Below are positions 1-9,085 of a stretch of 64,000 nt of DNA, piece after piece. Every line of letters starts with the position of its first letter. The first letter of the stretch is position 1. Below the pieces are notes generated by a model. That model was not told where the DNA came from. It worked only from the letters and a program-made list of their open reading frames with translations, and made no database searches. Both the position numbers and the translations under genes were made by a program. The stretch spans positions 1,240,001-1,304,000 of the forward strand of contig NZ_CP053831.1 in NCBI RefSeq assembly GCF_013372205.1, read 5' to 3'. This DNA is from Campylobacter mucosalis (lineage in GTDB: Bacteria; Campylobacterota; Campylobacteria; Campylobacterales; Campylobacteraceae).

Positions 1-384
1 CTCGTCCGCCCACTTCTCAATCACTCGCTCATCAATGCCCTCATATCTGCCACAAACAAAGCAAATATGCTCTTTTTTAGCAAGTCTTTTGGCGTCATTT
101 TGGCTAAATTTTTTACCAACTGGGGTTAAAAATACAAAATGAGTAGATTTGTTTGTAGATTTTATAAAATTTAGGGTGTCATTTAGCGGTTGCGGAGCGA
201 TTAAAAGTCCAGCACCACCGCCAATCATATACTCATCAACCTTTTTATGTATATCAAGCGAAAAGTCGCGTGGGTTTATAAAATCAGTGGTTATTAGGTT
301 CGCATTTTTTGCACGAGATAAAATTGAGTGGCTAAAATATGGGCTAATAAGCTCACAAAAGAGTGTTACGAAGCTAAATTTCAT
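1..384 (-). CDS. trmD: TrmD, tRNA (guanine-N1-)-methyltransferase, 3' end outside window
   Basis: The gene makes the SPOUT-family enzyme that methylates G37 of tRNAs using S-adenosylmethionine. The first 128 codons are present, from an ATG at 384. The reading frame stays open to base 1, so the C-terminal part lies outside the window. Recognisable pieces are the N-terminal KFSFVTLFCELI strand, the DEYMIGGGAG loop and the GRYEGIDERV motif of the trefoil-knot cofactor site. It follows rimM by three bases, in the usual rpsP-KH-rimM-trmD translation operon. Confidence 0.95.
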   Translation of the reverse strand, partial: MKFSFVTLFCELISPYFSHSILSRAKNANLITTDFINPRDFSLDIHKKVDEYMIGGGAGLLIAPQPLNDTLNFIKSTNKSTHFVFLTPVGKKFSQNDAKRLAKKEHICFVCGRYEGIDERVIEKWADE

Positions 385-387
385 AAG

Positions 388-918
388 CTAGGAATTTTCA
401 AGTATCGCTTTGGAATTTTTTACAGAAATTTGCTTTAAATCTAAATCTACACTAACGATAAAATTATCAACGTAAGGGATAAAAAAGTGCTTTGCAAGTT
501 TTAAATCCACCAAATTTTTTGCAGTCTTTACCTCTAAAAGGTGGTTGCTTGTGGTGTCATCTATATCGGTTACGACACCTAAAATTTCGTCATTTTCAAC
601 GACATTAAGCCCGATGATATCAAAGTAAAAATACTCATTTTTTTTAAGCTTACAACTTTTTCTAGTAAGCTCTTTTGTTGTATAAAGCGTCTTGTTCGTA
701 AGGGTTTTGGCTAAATCTACGTTTTCAAAGCCATAAAAAAGAGCGGTTGAGTTTGTCTTATCAAAATGTTTTATGACAAACTCCGCACCTTTTTCATCAA
801 AAAATCTACTATCTTTTTTAAACTGCTCTATAAAATCGCTCTTATTGTGAAGCTTTAAATAGCCTTTTAGCCCGACACTTTTACCAAGAGTAGCGACCTG
901 CACGAATTCGCTATTCAA
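388..918 (-). CDS. rimM: RimM, 16S rRNA processing / 30S maturation factor
   Basis: A 176-residue protein of normal length for RimM, which binds ribosomal protein S19 and assists maturation of the 30S head. The N-terminal beta-barrel begins with FVQVATLGKSVGLKGYLKL, the family's G-x-x-x-G-x-x-G-x-(L/V) signature. The C-terminal half (about 95-170) looks like a PRC barrel, with the stretch YFYFDIIGLNV and DIDDTTSNHLLEV. The start overlaps the end of the KH-protein gene by eight bases, and trmD follows closely, so these genes are probably co-translated. Confidence 0.95.
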   Translation of the reverse strand: MNSEFVQVATLGKSVGLKGYLKLHNKSDFIEQFKKDSRFFDEKGAEFVIKHFDKTNSTALFYGFENVDLAKTLTNKTLYTTKELTRKSCKLKKNEYFYFDIIGLNVVENDEILGVVTDIDDTTSNHLLEVKTAKNLVDLKLAKHFFIPYVDNFIVSVDLDLKQISVKNSKAILENS

Positions 919-1153
919 TTGATTTCACCGTTACTCTGTAACTTGTAGCGTCTTTTGCTTTGCATCCTATAATAACGGTTTTTATGGCATTTATCATCTT
1001 GCCATCTTTGCCGATGAGCTTACCTGTATCAACTTTATCAGCGTAAATTATAACTTCTACAAAATTTTCGCCAAGCTCAACACGCTCAATCTTGATTTTT
1101 TCTGGGTAATCAGCGATGAGCTTCGCGTATTCGTGTAAAAAATTTTCAACCAT
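911..1153 (-). CDS. KH-domain RNA-binding protein (KhpA/YlqC family)
   Basis: An 80-residue single KH-domain protein. The RNA-binding GxxG loop is visible as IGKDGKMINAIK in the middle of the domain. Members of this family bind many RNAs; in Gram-positive bacteria KhpA pairs with KhpB, but the job in Campylobacter is not clear from sequence. Its position between rpsP and rimM is the conserved one. The ATG shares a base with the rpsP stop region and the 3' end overlaps rimM, indicating translational coupling. Confidence 0.92.
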   Translation of the reverse strand: MVENFLHEYAKLIADYPEKIKIERVELGENFVEVIIYADKVDTGKLIGKDGKMINAIKTVIIGCKAKDATSYRVTVKSIE

Positions 1154-1380
1154 TATTTAGTAATTTGAGCGACTCTATCGCTTAATTTAGCACCAACGCT
1201 TTTCCAATAAGCTAATCTCTCAGCGTCAATCTTTACAATCTCTGGCTCAACCATAGGGTTGTAATAGCCGATACTCTCTATCCAGCCACTATCACGTCTT
1301 TTTCTGCTATCTGTTACAACTACACGATAAAATGGTCTTTTTTTACGTCCCATTCTAGTTAGTCTTACTACTGTTGCCAT
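1153..1380 (-). CDS. rpsP: 30S ribosomal protein S16
   Basis: A 75-residue S16, a structural protein of the 30S subunit body. The N-terminus [23 protein letters not shown] is diagnostic, and the middle [14 protein letters not shown] matches the family well. It is preceded by an AAGGAG-type ribosome binding site. It is the first gene of the rpsP-KH-rimM-trmD cluster, about 70 bases downstream of ffh. Confidence 0.98.
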   Translation of the reverse strand: MATVVRLTRMGRKKRPFYRVVVTDSRKRRDSGWIESIGYYNPMVEPEIVKIDAERLAYWKSVGAKLSDRVAQITK

Positions 1381-1424
1381 ATCTTTTTCTCCTTGTTAAA
1401 TTTTATAAATAAGGCTTAAATTTA

Positions 1425-1438
1425 AGCGTTTTAACGCT
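1425..1438. terminator. Short palindrome between ffh and rpsP, possible weak terminator or attenuator
   Basis: The 14 bases AGCGTTTTAACGCT are a perfect palindrome and lie just after ffh on the minus strand. There is only a mixed A/T tail and no clear run of T, so termination would be weak. It may simply modulate read-through from ffh into rpsP. Confidence 0.3.
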
Positions 1439-1449
1439 CAAAGTTAAAC

Positions 1450-2790
1450 CTATCTAGGTCTATTTATATTTGCTTGGCTTAGCAAATTTGCAAGTCCCTG
1501 TGCTCCGCCCTTACCCGAAAATTTCTTAGCCAGTTTTGAAGCATTTTCAAACTGCTTTAAAAAGCGATTTACTTCAACTTGATTTAATCCAGCACCGGCT
1601 GCCAAACGGCGTTTTCGGCTGTTGTTTAAAAGCTCTGGATTTTCACGCTCTTTTTTTGTCATTGAGTTTATCATCGCTTTTATGTGAATTATCTCTTTTG
1701 AATTTTCAAGGTCTATATCTTTTATCTGATTTGCCATATTTCCAAGACCCGGTATCATACCAAGTAGTGATTTCATAGAGCCTAGCTTCTTAACGCTCTC
1801 CATTTGTTCTAAGAAGTCATTAAAATTAAACTGACCCTTTTTGATCTTTTGATTTAGCCTTTTTGCCTCTTTTTCATCAATTATCGCACTCGTTTTTTCA
1901 ACCAAAGTCGCCAAATCGCCTTCGCCCATAATTCTACTAACAATTCTATCAGGGATAAAGCTCTCTAAATCGGCAACTTTCTCACCAGTGCCGACAAAAC
2001 GAAGTGGGATTTCAAGCTGTTTTGCTATGCTAATCGCCACACCGCCTTTGCTGTCAGAGTCAAATTTTGATAAAATAACGCCACTTATGCCTAAAATTTC
2101 ATTAAATTTCGCAGCTGATTTTACGCCATCTTGACCACTCATAGCGTCAGCCACATAAAAGATTTCGTGCGGATTTATCGTGTTTTTAACATCTTTTATC
2201 TCACTCATCAAAGCTTCATCAATAGCTAAACGACCAGCAGTATCTACTAAAAGCACATCATAAAGTCCGCTTTTTGCCTTGTTTAAAGCCTCTTTTGCAA
2301 CCTTAATCGGATCTGTTTCATTTTCAATAAAAAATAGCTCAATCTCGTTTGCCACGCAAAGCTGTCTAAGCTGCTCAACTGCCGCTAAACGCTGTAAATC
2401 ACACGCCGCAACTAGCACCTTTTTTTTGCGAAGTTTTAGGTAATTTGCTAGTTTTATCGTGGTTGTCGTTTTGCCTGAGCCTTGAAGTCCAGCCATAAGC
2501 ACGATAGTTGGAGCATTTGACGCATAAACAAAACCTTGATTACCCGGAGCCGTTAAAATTTGCGTTAAATTTGACTTAATTGCGTCTAAAAACTGCTTTT
2601 GACCGATACTTTTTTGCTTCATATCACTTTCAATTGATAAGAGCAAATCTTTTGTAACTTTATGATGAACATCAGCTTTTAAAAGTGCCTTTTTTAGCAC
2701 GTCCATAGCGTTTTTTAACGCCTTTTCATCATCAACAAAACGCACCTTACTAAGGGCTAGTCTAAATGATTCGCTGATTTGTTCAAACAC
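1450..2790 (-). CDS. ffh: Signal recognition particle protein Ffh
   Basis: A 446-residue SRP54-type GTPase that, with 4.5S RNA, delivers nascent membrane proteins to FtsY. The N-terminal helical bundle covers about 1-95. The G domain starts with GLQGSGKTTTT at 101-111 and continues through DTAGR and TKFDSDSKGG-type motifs. The methionine-rich M domain lies after about 320 (MESVKKLGSMKSLLGMIPG). Length and all GTPase motifs are normal. It lies directly upstream of rpsP on the same strand. Confidence 0.97.
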   Translation of the reverse strand: MFEQISESFRLALSKVRFVDDEKALKNAMDVLKKALLKADVHHKVTKDLLLSIESDMKQKSIGQKQFLDAIKSNLTQILTAPGNQGFVYASNAPTIVLMAGLQGSGKTTTTIKLANYLKLRKKKVLVAACDLQRLAAVEQLRQLCVANEIELFFIENETDPIKVAKEALNKAKSGLYDVLLVDTAGRLAIDEALMSEIKDVKNTINPHEIFYVADAMSGQDGVKSAAKFNEILGISGVILSKFDSDSKGGVAISIAKQLEIPLRFVGTGEKVADLESFIPDRIVSRIMGEGDLATLVEKTSAIIDEKEAKRLNQKIKKGQFNFNDFLEQMESVKKLGSMKSLLGMIPGLGNMANQIKDIDLENSKEIIHIKAMINSMTKKERENPELLNNSRKRRLAAGAGLNQVEVNRFLKQFENASKLAKKFSGKGGAQGLANLLSQANINRPR

Positions 2791-2853
2791 GAGCTACCTT
2801 TCTAAAATTCTCATTAAAGGGCGTATTTTACAAAATTTTTTCTTTATCACTCT

Positions 2854-3606
2854 TTAAATCTCAAATTTTTTTGAAATTTCAAAGCCAAGAGAGTTAAACT
2901 CATCTGGTAAAAATGAGCGAAATTTATAACCTAAAAATTCTATCTCGTAAGCGTGCAAAAACATACGATTTGCTCTATTTTTGCCATATTTTTCATCGCC
3001 AATTATTGGCAAATTTAGACTTGCTAAATGCACCCTGATTTGATGTGTCCTACCAGTATCAATCATAACCTTTAAAAGCGTTTTTTTTCCAACAACCATA
3101 AGCGGTGTTATGTGGCTTGTTGCTGTTTTGCCGTTTGGTGAAATTTTTGATGTTGCACCACCCTTGCCCTTTATCGTTAAAATCGGCTCATTCACGCTCA
3201 CTTCTTCGCTTAAAATACCACGAACCGCCGCGACATAGACCTTTTTAACTGCCATTTTTTTAAACTCATTTATCGCTTGTTTTGCAAACTCATCGTTTTT
3301 TACAAGCACCAAAACACCGCTCGTTTCTTTATCAAGGCGGTGCAAAAGCGGGGTTTTGTAAATTTCGCTAATTTTTTCACTAGTTATAAAGGCTGGTTTA
3401 TTAACGGCGATTAAATTTTCATCTTCAAAAATCACGCTTGGCTTTGGTAGTTTTTGCACACTAAATTTTGTATTCTCGCTCATTAAAGCCCTTGCTATTA
3501 CGACCTTTTGCCCCTTTGCATAAACTAAACCACTATCAATTAAATCCTTTGCGTCGTTATTTGAAATACCCTCTTGAAGGGCTAAAATTTTATAGGCTTT
3601 CTCCAT
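2854..3606 (-). CDS. RluA-family rRNA/tRNA pseudouridine synthase
   Basis: A 250-residue pseudouridine synthase. The catalytic motif is HRLDKETSGVLVL, with the invariant aspartate in RLD. The RTHQIRVHLA motif of the RluA/RluC/RluD family is present near the C-terminus. The N-terminal 40 residues resemble an abbreviated S4-type RNA-binding segment. The gene overlaps waaA by 17 bases, so the two are probably co-translated. A second, longer member of the family is at 27207. The exact target uridine cannot be read from the sequence. Confidence 0.9.
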   Translation of the reverse strand: MEKAYKILALQEGISNNDAKDLIDSGLVYAKGQKVVIARALMSENTKFSVQKLPKPSVIFEDENLIAVNKPAFITSEKISEIYKTPLLHRLDKETSGVLVLVKNDEFAKQAINEFKKMAVKKVYVAAVRGILSEEVSVNEPILTIKGKGGATSKISPNGKTATSHITPLMVVGKKTLLKVMIDTGRTHQIRVHLASLNLPIIGDEKYGKNRANRMFLHAYEIEFLGYKFRSFLPDEFNSLGFEISKKFEI

Positions 3607-4738
3607 AGCTCCCCCTAATCTCTTTTAAAATTTCGTCTGCACTGCCAATTTGCCTAAGCGTGCTTTGCTTATAATCCCCATTTAAAGCTTCATTTATCTC
3701 ATTTGGCTCTATAAATTTTACACCTAAAACTTCGCTATAAAGGGCCTTTTGGTTAAAAATATATTTACCACTTATTATCATATTTTTAAATTGTGCTGCC
3801 TCAATTGGATTATGCCCTCCAACGTTTGGCACAAAACTACCGCCAAGCACGACTATATCGCTAATTGCATAGATATTAATAAGTTCGCCCAAGCTATCAA
3901 TTAAGATACATTTTGTGTTAAAATTCTCACTTTGGCTAAATTTTGAGTAGCTAAAATCAAATTTCTTTGCAAAGGCACTAAAAATTTCATCAACCTCGCT
4001 AAAACGCTCAGGGTGGCGTGGTGCGATGATTAGCTTATCATTTTGGCTTAAAGTGATATTTTCTAAAAGCATTGTTTCTTCGTTTTTATGGGTGCTAGCA
4101 AACACTATCATCCGCTCTTTTGGTTTAGCATAAATTTTAGTTTGTTTTGGCAAAAAGGCTGATTTTATGTTGCCACTTACTACGACATTTTTTGCACCTA
4201 AATTTTCTAAACGCTCTTTATCAAGCAGACTTTGGGCGAAAACCTTGTCAATAAATTTAAACAAATAGCGGTAAAAAAAGCTAAATTTTTTATATCTTGG
4301 ATAGCTTCTGTCTGAAATTCTAGCATTTATCAAGATGACTTTTGTGCCTTTTAGCTTTGCTAAAAACACAAGCATAAGCCAAAGCTCGGCTTCAAAAATG
4401 ACTAAAATTTCGCTCTTTTTAAGCCAAAAAGGTAAAAAAATCTCAAAAGGCAAAAAGCGAGTGTTAGAACAGATCTTTTTTGCCTCATCAAAACCAGTTT
4501 TGGTAATTACTGAGACTAATCTATCATCAAACTGCTCTAAAATTGGCTTTAACGCTCTAATCTCGCCAAAGCTACAAGCGTGAAAATGCACATTTGATGG
4601 CTTTGGGGGCGGATTTTTAAAGAGAAAAAATCTAGCTGGGATTGAAATTTTATATTTATCTTTTAGGCTAAAAAATAGTAGAAAAATAGCCCCGAAAATC
4701 CACGCTATCAGGGCTAGAATGTAGTAGATTATTATCAA
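3590..4738 (-). CDS. waaA: Kdo transferase WaaA (3-deoxy-D-manno-octulosonic acid transferase)
   Basis: A 382-residue membrane-anchored GT-B glycosyltransferase that adds Kdo to lipid A precursor at the inner face of the cytoplasmic membrane. An N-terminal hydrophobic anchor spans about 1-25. HFHACSFGEIRALKPIL carries the acceptor-site glutamate. The GGSFVPNVGGHNPIEAA motif near 300 is the donor CMP-Kdo site. It overlaps its neighbours on both sides: four bases with the zinc-ribbon gene and 17 with the pseudouridine synthase. Confidence 0.93.
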   Translation of the reverse strand: MIIIYYILALIAWIFGAIFLLFFSLKDKYKISIPARFFLFKNPPPKPSNVHFHACSFGEIRALKPILEQFDDRLVSVITKTGFDEAKKICSNTRFLPFEIFLPFWLKKSEILVIFEAELWLMLVFLAKLKGTKVILINARISDRSYPRYKKFSFFYRYLFKFIDKVFAQSLLDKERLENLGAKNVVVSGNIKSAFLPKQTKIYAKPKERMIVFASTHKNEETMLLENITLSQNDKLIIAPRHPERFSEVDEIFSAFAKKFDFSYSKFSQSENFNTKCILIDSLGELINIYAISDIVVLGGSFVPNVGGHNPIEAAQFKNMIISGKYIFNQKALYSEVLGVKFIEPNEINEALNGDYKQSTLRQIGSADEILKEIRGSYGESL

Positions 4739-5448
4739 TTTGCCTCAGTTTCTTTGTATAAAATTCTACCACAATGTGGGCAGGTGATGATATCCTCGCC
4801 CTTGATTACTGCTGAGTAAGTTTTGTCATTTATCTGCATAAAACAACCATAACAAGCCTGTTTTTTAACTGGCACAACAGCTGTGTTTAACGCCCATTTG
4901 CGTATTTTTTCATAAAATGTAAGAATCTTTTGATTTACCTCGCCAACAAGTTTGTCTTTTTTAGCATAAACCTCTGCACGCTCTTTTTCAATGGCTGAAA
5001 TTTCAGAACTAATCTCAGCCTCAACTTTGCTTAATTTTGCACTAATTTCATCTAATTTAGCACTAAGTTCGCTCTTTTGCTCAGCCTTACTTGTCTCTAT
5101 TTTTTCAAGTCTGGCTATCTCTTCGTTCGCTGCTTCAAGCTGTTCTTTTGCGATCTCTTCTTCTAAATTTAGAGCTTTTATCTCTTTTTCCGTTTTTGCA
5201 GAGCCACTCTTTTTAGAAACATCCTTGATTTTTGTGCCAAACTCCACGATATGGGCATTTGTCTTTGATTTTTGCACTTTTAACTCGGCTAAATCCTCAT
5301 CAATTTTTGCAATTTGTTCGCTTATGTCTTTAAATTCCTGCTTACTTGCCCTTAAAACTCGCTCAACACTCTCAATTCTAGGCACAAAGCCGTCTATCTC
5401 TTTATCAAACTTTGCAAGTTCTATTAGCTGACTTAGGTATTTATTCAT
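4735..5448 (-). CDS. Coiled-coil zinc-ribbon protein (HP0958/FlgZ-like)
   Basis: A 237-residue protein with a long charged coiled coil (about 25-165) and a C-terminal C4 zinc ribbon, CYGC...CPHC, at about 199-225. This architecture matches the H. pylori HP0958 family, which affects flagellar gene expression through RpoN stability and flaA mRNA. That role is known for the family and is inferred here. It lies between a Nif3-like gene and waaA, the order conserved in Campylobacter. Confidence 0.85.
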   Translation of the reverse strand: MNKYLSQLIELAKFDKEIDGFVPRIESVERVLRASKQEFKDISEQIAKIDEDLAELKVQKSKTNAHIVEFGTKIKDVSKKSGSAKTEKEIKALNLEEEIAKEQLEAANEEIARLEKIETSKAEQKSELSAKLDEISAKLSKVEAEISSEISAIEKERAEVYAKKDKLVGEVNQKILTFYEKIRKWALNTAVVPVKKQACYGCFMQINDKTYSAVIKGEDIITCPHCGRILYKETEAN

Positions 5449-5463
5449 CTCTTTCCTTTTTAT

Positions 5464-6186
5464 TTAACGATACGTAAATGGATTTTTTGAATTCGTGATT
5501 ATAACTTCTATTTTAAAATTTTGCAAATATTTTGCCAATGATGCCCCAAAATACAACTCGCTCTCATAATGTCCTAGGTCTATTAAATTTAACCCATTTT
5601 CTTTGCAAGTTAGTGCGTCGTGATATTTTATGTCGCCTGTTAAAAACACATCAGCCCTAACTAAACTCGCCAAATCCATACCGCTACCTGTGCAAACGGC
5701 TATACGTTTTATATCATCTTTTGCAAAAACAGCACGAATTTGTGCCAAATTTAGGCGGTTTTTTACTAAATTAACAAGTTCAGTAAAGCTCATTTTAACA
5801 TCGCAATATATTAAAAATTCATCTTTTTTACAAATTTCAAAACCCAAAATTTCACGCACAAAATACTCGTTTAGAACGTGTTTATCGTAGTTTGTATGCA
5901 TTGAGATTAGGCTTACATTTTTTGCGATTAATTTTGCGATTATGTTGCTTGGATATTTATCGTAATTTATGCTTTTTAGCCCCTTAAAAACAAGCGGGTG
6001 GTGTGTGATGATGAGTGAATTTGGACTTATAAAATCTGCTAAATCAGTGTCAATATCAAGACTTAGATAAACTCGCTCAAATTCGCTGTTTAAAGAGCCC
6101 ACGATAAGTCCGCTATTATCCCACGGCTCCTGATTTTCAAATGGGGCAATTTCATCTAAAATTTTATAAATTTCAGCAATTCTCAT
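5464..6186 (-). CDS. Nif3-like dinuclear metal centre protein
   Basis: A 240-residue NIF3/YbgI-family protein. These form hexameric toroids with a two-metal site; some are described as GTP cyclohydrolase type 1 homologues, but the physiological role is unsettled. Metal-ligand motifs visible are LIITHHPLVF near 58-67, SMHTNYD near 95 and a C-terminal DLGHYESE. Length and motif order are normal for the compact bacterial form. It is 12 bases downstream of the glyQ stop, on the same strand. Confidence 0.92.
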   Translation of the reverse strand: MRIAEIYKILDEIAPFENQEPWDNSGLIVGSLNSEFERVYLSLDIDTDLADFISPNSLIITHHPLVFKGLKSINYDKYPSNIIAKLIAKNVSLISMHTNYDKHVLNEYFVREILGFEICKKDEFLIYCDVKMSFTELVNLVKNRLNLAQIRAVFAKDDIKRIAVCTGSGMDLASLVRADVFLTGDIKYHDALTCKENGLNLIDLGHYESELYFGASLAKYLQNFKIEVIITNSKNPFTYR

Positions 6187-6198
6187 AACTTCTTTTCA

Positions 6199-7056
6199 TC
6201 ACTTCTCTTGCGATTTTAGATAGCACGTTGCACACGCCTTGGCAAGCTCACGAATTTTTAAAATATAGTCTTGTCTTTGCGTTACGCTTATCGCACCACG
6301 TGCGTCAAGGACGTTAAAAGTGTGTGCTGATAACATACAATAATCATATGCAGGTAGCGAAAGTTCGGCGTCTAGGCAGCGTTTGCACTCGTTAAATGCG
6401 TTTTCAAATTGATTAAAAAGCATATTTGTATCTGCTACTTCAAAGTTGTATTTGCTCCACTCAAACTCGCCTTGTTTATGCACGTCGCCATAAGTTACAA
6501 CGCCGTTTTTATCATCCCAAATGATATCATATACGTTATCTTTGTTTTGTAAATACATAGCAAGGCGTTCAAGACCATATGTAATCTCGCCAGAAACTAA
6601 CTCACAAGTGATACCACCTACTTGCTGAAAATAGGTAAATTGCGTAACTTCCATACCATCAAGCCAAACCTCCCAGCCTAGTCCCCAAGCACCAAGAGTC
6701 GGGCTTTCCCAGTTATCCTCAACAAAGCGGATATCGTGCTTTTTAAGATCAAGTCCAAGACTCTCTAAGCTTTTTAAATAAAGCTCTTGGATATTCTCTG
6801 GACTTGGCTTGATTAAAACTTGAAACTGATAGTAAGCACCTAGGCGGTTTGGATTTTCACCATATCTGCCGTCAGTTGGACGACGACTCGGTGCGACGTA
6901 AGCTGTCGCCCAAGGTTTAGAGCCTAAGCTTCTTAAAAATGTAGCCTGGTGGTAAGTGCCAGCACCAGCTGGCATATCATAGGGTTGTAAAATGACGCAA
7001 CCTTGCTTTTGCCAGTAGGTTTGCAAATTTAAAATAATCTCTGAAAAAGTTATCAT
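6199..7056 (-). CDS. glyQ: Glycine--tRNA ligase alpha subunit
   Basis: The alpha subunit of heterotetrameric glycyl-tRNA synthetase, 285 residues from the chosen start. I start at the ATG at 7056, which sits behind AAAAAGGATAAAA; an upstream in-frame start at 7086 would add ten residues not typical of the family. Diagnostic stretches include [20 protein letters not shown] and [19 protein letters not shown]. The beta subunit gene is not adjacent, as is usual in Campylobacter. Confidence 0.97.
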   Translation of the reverse strand: MITFSEIILNLQTYWQKQGCVILQPYDMPAGAGTYHQATFLRSLGSKPWATAYVAPSRRPTDGRYGENPNRLGAYYQFQVLIKPSPENIQELYLKSLESLGLDLKKHDIRFVEDNWESPTLGAWGLGWEVWLDGMEVTQFTYFQQVGGITCELVSGEITYGLERLAMYLQNKDNVYDIIWDDKNGVVTYGDVHKQGEFEWSKYNFEVADTNMLFNQFENAFNECKRCLDAELSLPAYDYCMLSAHTFNVLDARGAISVTQRQDYILKIRELAKACATCYLKSQEK

Positions 7057-7097
7057 TTTTATCCTTTTTTTGGCGGATTTTATCAAAAATTTTCTTA

Positions 7098-8324
7098 TTA
7101 CGCCCTTACTTTTTTAATAGCATTTAAGCCATTTTGATAAATACTACTAAAAAGAACACGCCATAAACCAAGCTTAGGATTTGGGTCTAAATTTTGAGAT
7201 AAACGCTTCATTTGTTCCATATACCAATACATAATAACAGCTGAAAATAGCATATCATCTAACTTTTTTATACCAAATTTTGGCTCATTTATTTGTAAAT
7301 TAAACTCAGGGTCATTAAGTATTTTTAAAGCAAAATCTTTATCAAGTGCAAACGGCTTTGCAACACCAGCTATGTCTAGTTCGCCGTTATTTAGAGCGTT
7401 ATTTATCGCTTTTTGTGAGCGAAAACCACCTGTAATAACTAGCGTGGTATCGCAAATTTGTCTAAATTTTCTAGCATAATCTAAGAAGTAGGCTTCGCGT
7501 TTTTTTGTGCTATCTTTTGTGCCTTCAAGCATTGCTGGGGCTTCGTAATTTCCGCCTGAAATTTCTATAAAATCAACGCCTAAGTCCGCCATAGTTTTTG
7601 CCACTTTTAGGGATTCGTCTTCACTAAAACCACCCTTTTGAAAATCGGCTGAATTTAGCTTTAAACAAACGATAAAATCATCTTTTACCTCATCTTTTAT
7701 AGCTTGATAAATTTGGGTTAAAAACCTCATACGATTTTCTAAGCTACCGCCGTATTCATCGCTTCTTTGATTATGTAATGCAGATAAAAATTGACTGATT
7801 AAATAGCCGTGAGCGGCGTGAATTTGCACCCCGTCAAAACCAGCTATTTTTGCGAGCTTTGCACTATTAGCAAAGCGTTTAATAATCTGTTTTATCTCAT
7901 CAATACTTAACTCTCTTGGCGTATTAAAAAGCTTTTCTAGCCCATTTGAAAGTGGCAAAGCACTTGGCGCAACTGGTGTTTTTGACAGAAATTTTGGAGA
8001 TTGTTTGCCCGGATGATTTAACTGCATTATCACCCTTGTATCATTCTGTTTTGCAGCCTCTGCCCACGCTTTAAATAGCTCTAAATCGGCGTCGTTTTCA
8101 AGCACAACATCATCTTTTGCACCGAGCGCACTCTTATCAACCATAACATTGCCAGTAATTAATACCCCAGCACCGCCATTAGCCCAAATTTTATATAAAT
8201 TTGTAAGCGTTTGACTTGGTTTGTTATTTATAGCTAACTGCTCACTCATTGACGCTTTTAAAAGGCGATTTTTGATGGTTATGCCATTTTTTAAAACGAG
8301 TGGTTGGTTTAGTAAATTTTGCAT
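7098..8324 (-). CDS. Old Yellow Enzyme-type NADH:flavin oxidoreductase
   Basis: A 408-residue FMN-dependent TIM-barrel reductase of the OYE family, which reduces electrophilic alkenes and related compounds. The N-terminus ([21 protein letters not shown]), [11 protein letters not shown] and the [19 protein letters not shown] stretch with the conserved H-x-A-H are all present. ITGGFRSQ near 295 is the phosphate-binding end of the barrel. A clear AAAGGATAAAAATG start is used. An 18-base palindrome at 8345-8362 lies immediately upstream, and the same core precedes the adjacent ArsR gene, so this gene is probably repressed by that regulator. Confidence 0.92.
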   Translation of the reverse strand: MQNLLNQPLVLKNGITIKNRLLKASMSEQLAINNKPSQTLTNLYKIWANGGAGVLITGNVMVDKSALGAKDDVVLENDADLELFKAWAEAAKQNDTRVIMQLNHPGKQSPKFLSKTPVAPSALPLSNGLEKLFNTPRELSIDEIKQIIKRFANSAKLAKIAGFDGVQIHAAHGYLISQFLSALHNQRSDEYGGSLENRMRFLTQIYQAIKDEVKDDFIVCLKLNSADFQKGGFSEDESLKVAKTMADLGVDFIEISGGNYEAPAMLEGTKDSTKKREAYFLDYARKFRQICDTTLVITGGFRSQKAINNALNNGELDIAGVAKPFALDKDFALKILNDPEFNLQINEPKFGIKKLDDMLFSAVIMYWYMEQMKRLSQNLDPNPKLGLWRVLFSSIYQNGLNAIKKVRA

Positions 8325-8344
8325 TTTTATCCTTTATGTTTATA

Positions 8345-8362
8345 AGTTTAAAAATTTAAACT
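8345..8362. promoter_or_regulatory. Palindromic operator upstream of the OYE gene (copy 1)
   Basis: AGTTTAAAAATTTAAACT is an inverted repeat in which every base pairs except the central two. It sits 21 bases upstream of the OYE start codon. The 16-base core GTTTAAAAATTTAAAC recurs exactly at 8718-8733 upstream of the ArsR-type gene. A shared ArsR operator is the simplest reading. Confidence 0.7.
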
Positions 8363-8389
8363 AATTGTTCAAAAAATTAACTTAAATTT

Positions 8390-8704
8390 TTAAGCTTTTA
8401 ATGGCTTACAATTTATCTCTATTGATTTTAAAAGCTCATTTAAAAGTTCGTAAGAATGCTCAAAATTTGCATTATAATAACGCTCTTTGCCAATTTGCTC
8501 AACGCTTACAAGTCCTGCGTCTAGCATAAGCTTTAAGTGATGAGAGATAGCTGGACGAGATAGATGAAGATTGCTTGTTATCTCATTTACATTCATTTTG
8601 CCGTTTAAAAATAGCAAATTTAAAATTTTGTGGCGATTTTCATCGCTTAAAACCGAAAAAGTCGGTATGCACTCTTTTAAAATTCTCATAGTTTCTAAAC
8701 TCAT
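8390..8704 (-). CDS. ArsR-family winged-helix repressor
   Basis: A 104-residue winged-helix protein. The DNA-recognition segment is EITSNLHLSRPAISHHLKLMLDAGLV, followed by the wing QIGKERYYNA. It lacks the ELCVCDL metal-binding motif of the arsenic/cadmium sensors. Its only cysteines are Cys12 near the N-terminus and Cys99 near the C-terminus, which could form a thiol switch because these helices lie together in ArsR dimers (inference). It lies upstream of the OYE gene on the same strand, and identical palindromes precede both genes, suggesting autoregulation and control of the reductase. Confidence 0.88.
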   Translation of the reverse strand: MSLETMRILKECIPTFSVLSDENRHKILNLLFLNGKMNVNEITSNLHLSRPAISHHLKLMLDAGLVSVEQIGKERYYNANFEHSYELLNELLKSIEINCKPLKA

Positions 8705-8717
8705 TTTAAGTCCATAT

Positions 8718-8733
8718 GTTTAAAAATTTAAAC
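8718..8733. promoter_or_regulatory. Palindromic operator upstream of the ArsR gene (copy 2)
   Basis: GTTTAAAAATTTAAAC, identical to the core of the palindrome at 8345-8362, ends 14 bases upstream of the regulator's start codon. This is where an autorepressor would block transcription. Confidence 0.7.
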
Positions 8734-8761
8734 GCATTATATCAGCAAACAAACAAAAAAG

Positions 8762-9085
8762 TCAAATTTTATAAATATAGTTTGTAACGCCGATTTTTAA
8801 GCTATTTGATAAAATTTTAAAAACCAAACTTTTATCGGTAAAATTTATCTCAAAGCCGATATTTTCAATCTCGTTTAATTCATCTATCACAAGCCCTTCA
8901 AACTGCGTGATAATAGGCAATCTTTTAAGCTCTAAATCAAGAGTTATAGGGTCGCTTGAAGGGTAAAAATTTAAACTATCGTCTTTAATAAAAACCGCAA
9001 ACCAATCGCCATTAATCTGTAAAAAAATGCGTTCTATCTCGTCATCCACGACGTGTGCAAACGAGCTTTCTAAAACTTTATCCAT
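8762..9085 (-). CDS. Conserved hypothetical protein, about 107 residues
   Basis: A small acidic protein of unknown function with no signal peptide or membrane segment. The ATG at 9085 overlaps the stop of the upstream gene (ATGGATAA). A TTG at 9097 could add four residues, but neither start has a strong ribosome binding site, which fits translational coupling. Its position between the glyQ/OYE region and the coiled-coil gene next to purE resembles the arrangement in other Campylobacter. No motif allows a function to be proposed. Confidence 0.75.
   Translation of the reverse strand: MDKVLESSFAHVVDDEIERIFLQINGDWFAVFIKDDSLNFYPSSDPITLDLELKRLPIITQFEGLVIDELNEIENIGFEINFTDKSLVFKILSNSLKIGVTNYIYKI

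Noticed and set aside
149..391. Plus-strand frame of 80 codons opposite trmD
   Set aside because: It is a shadow of trmD, whose minus-strand frame carries clear family motifs and is merely cut by the window edge.
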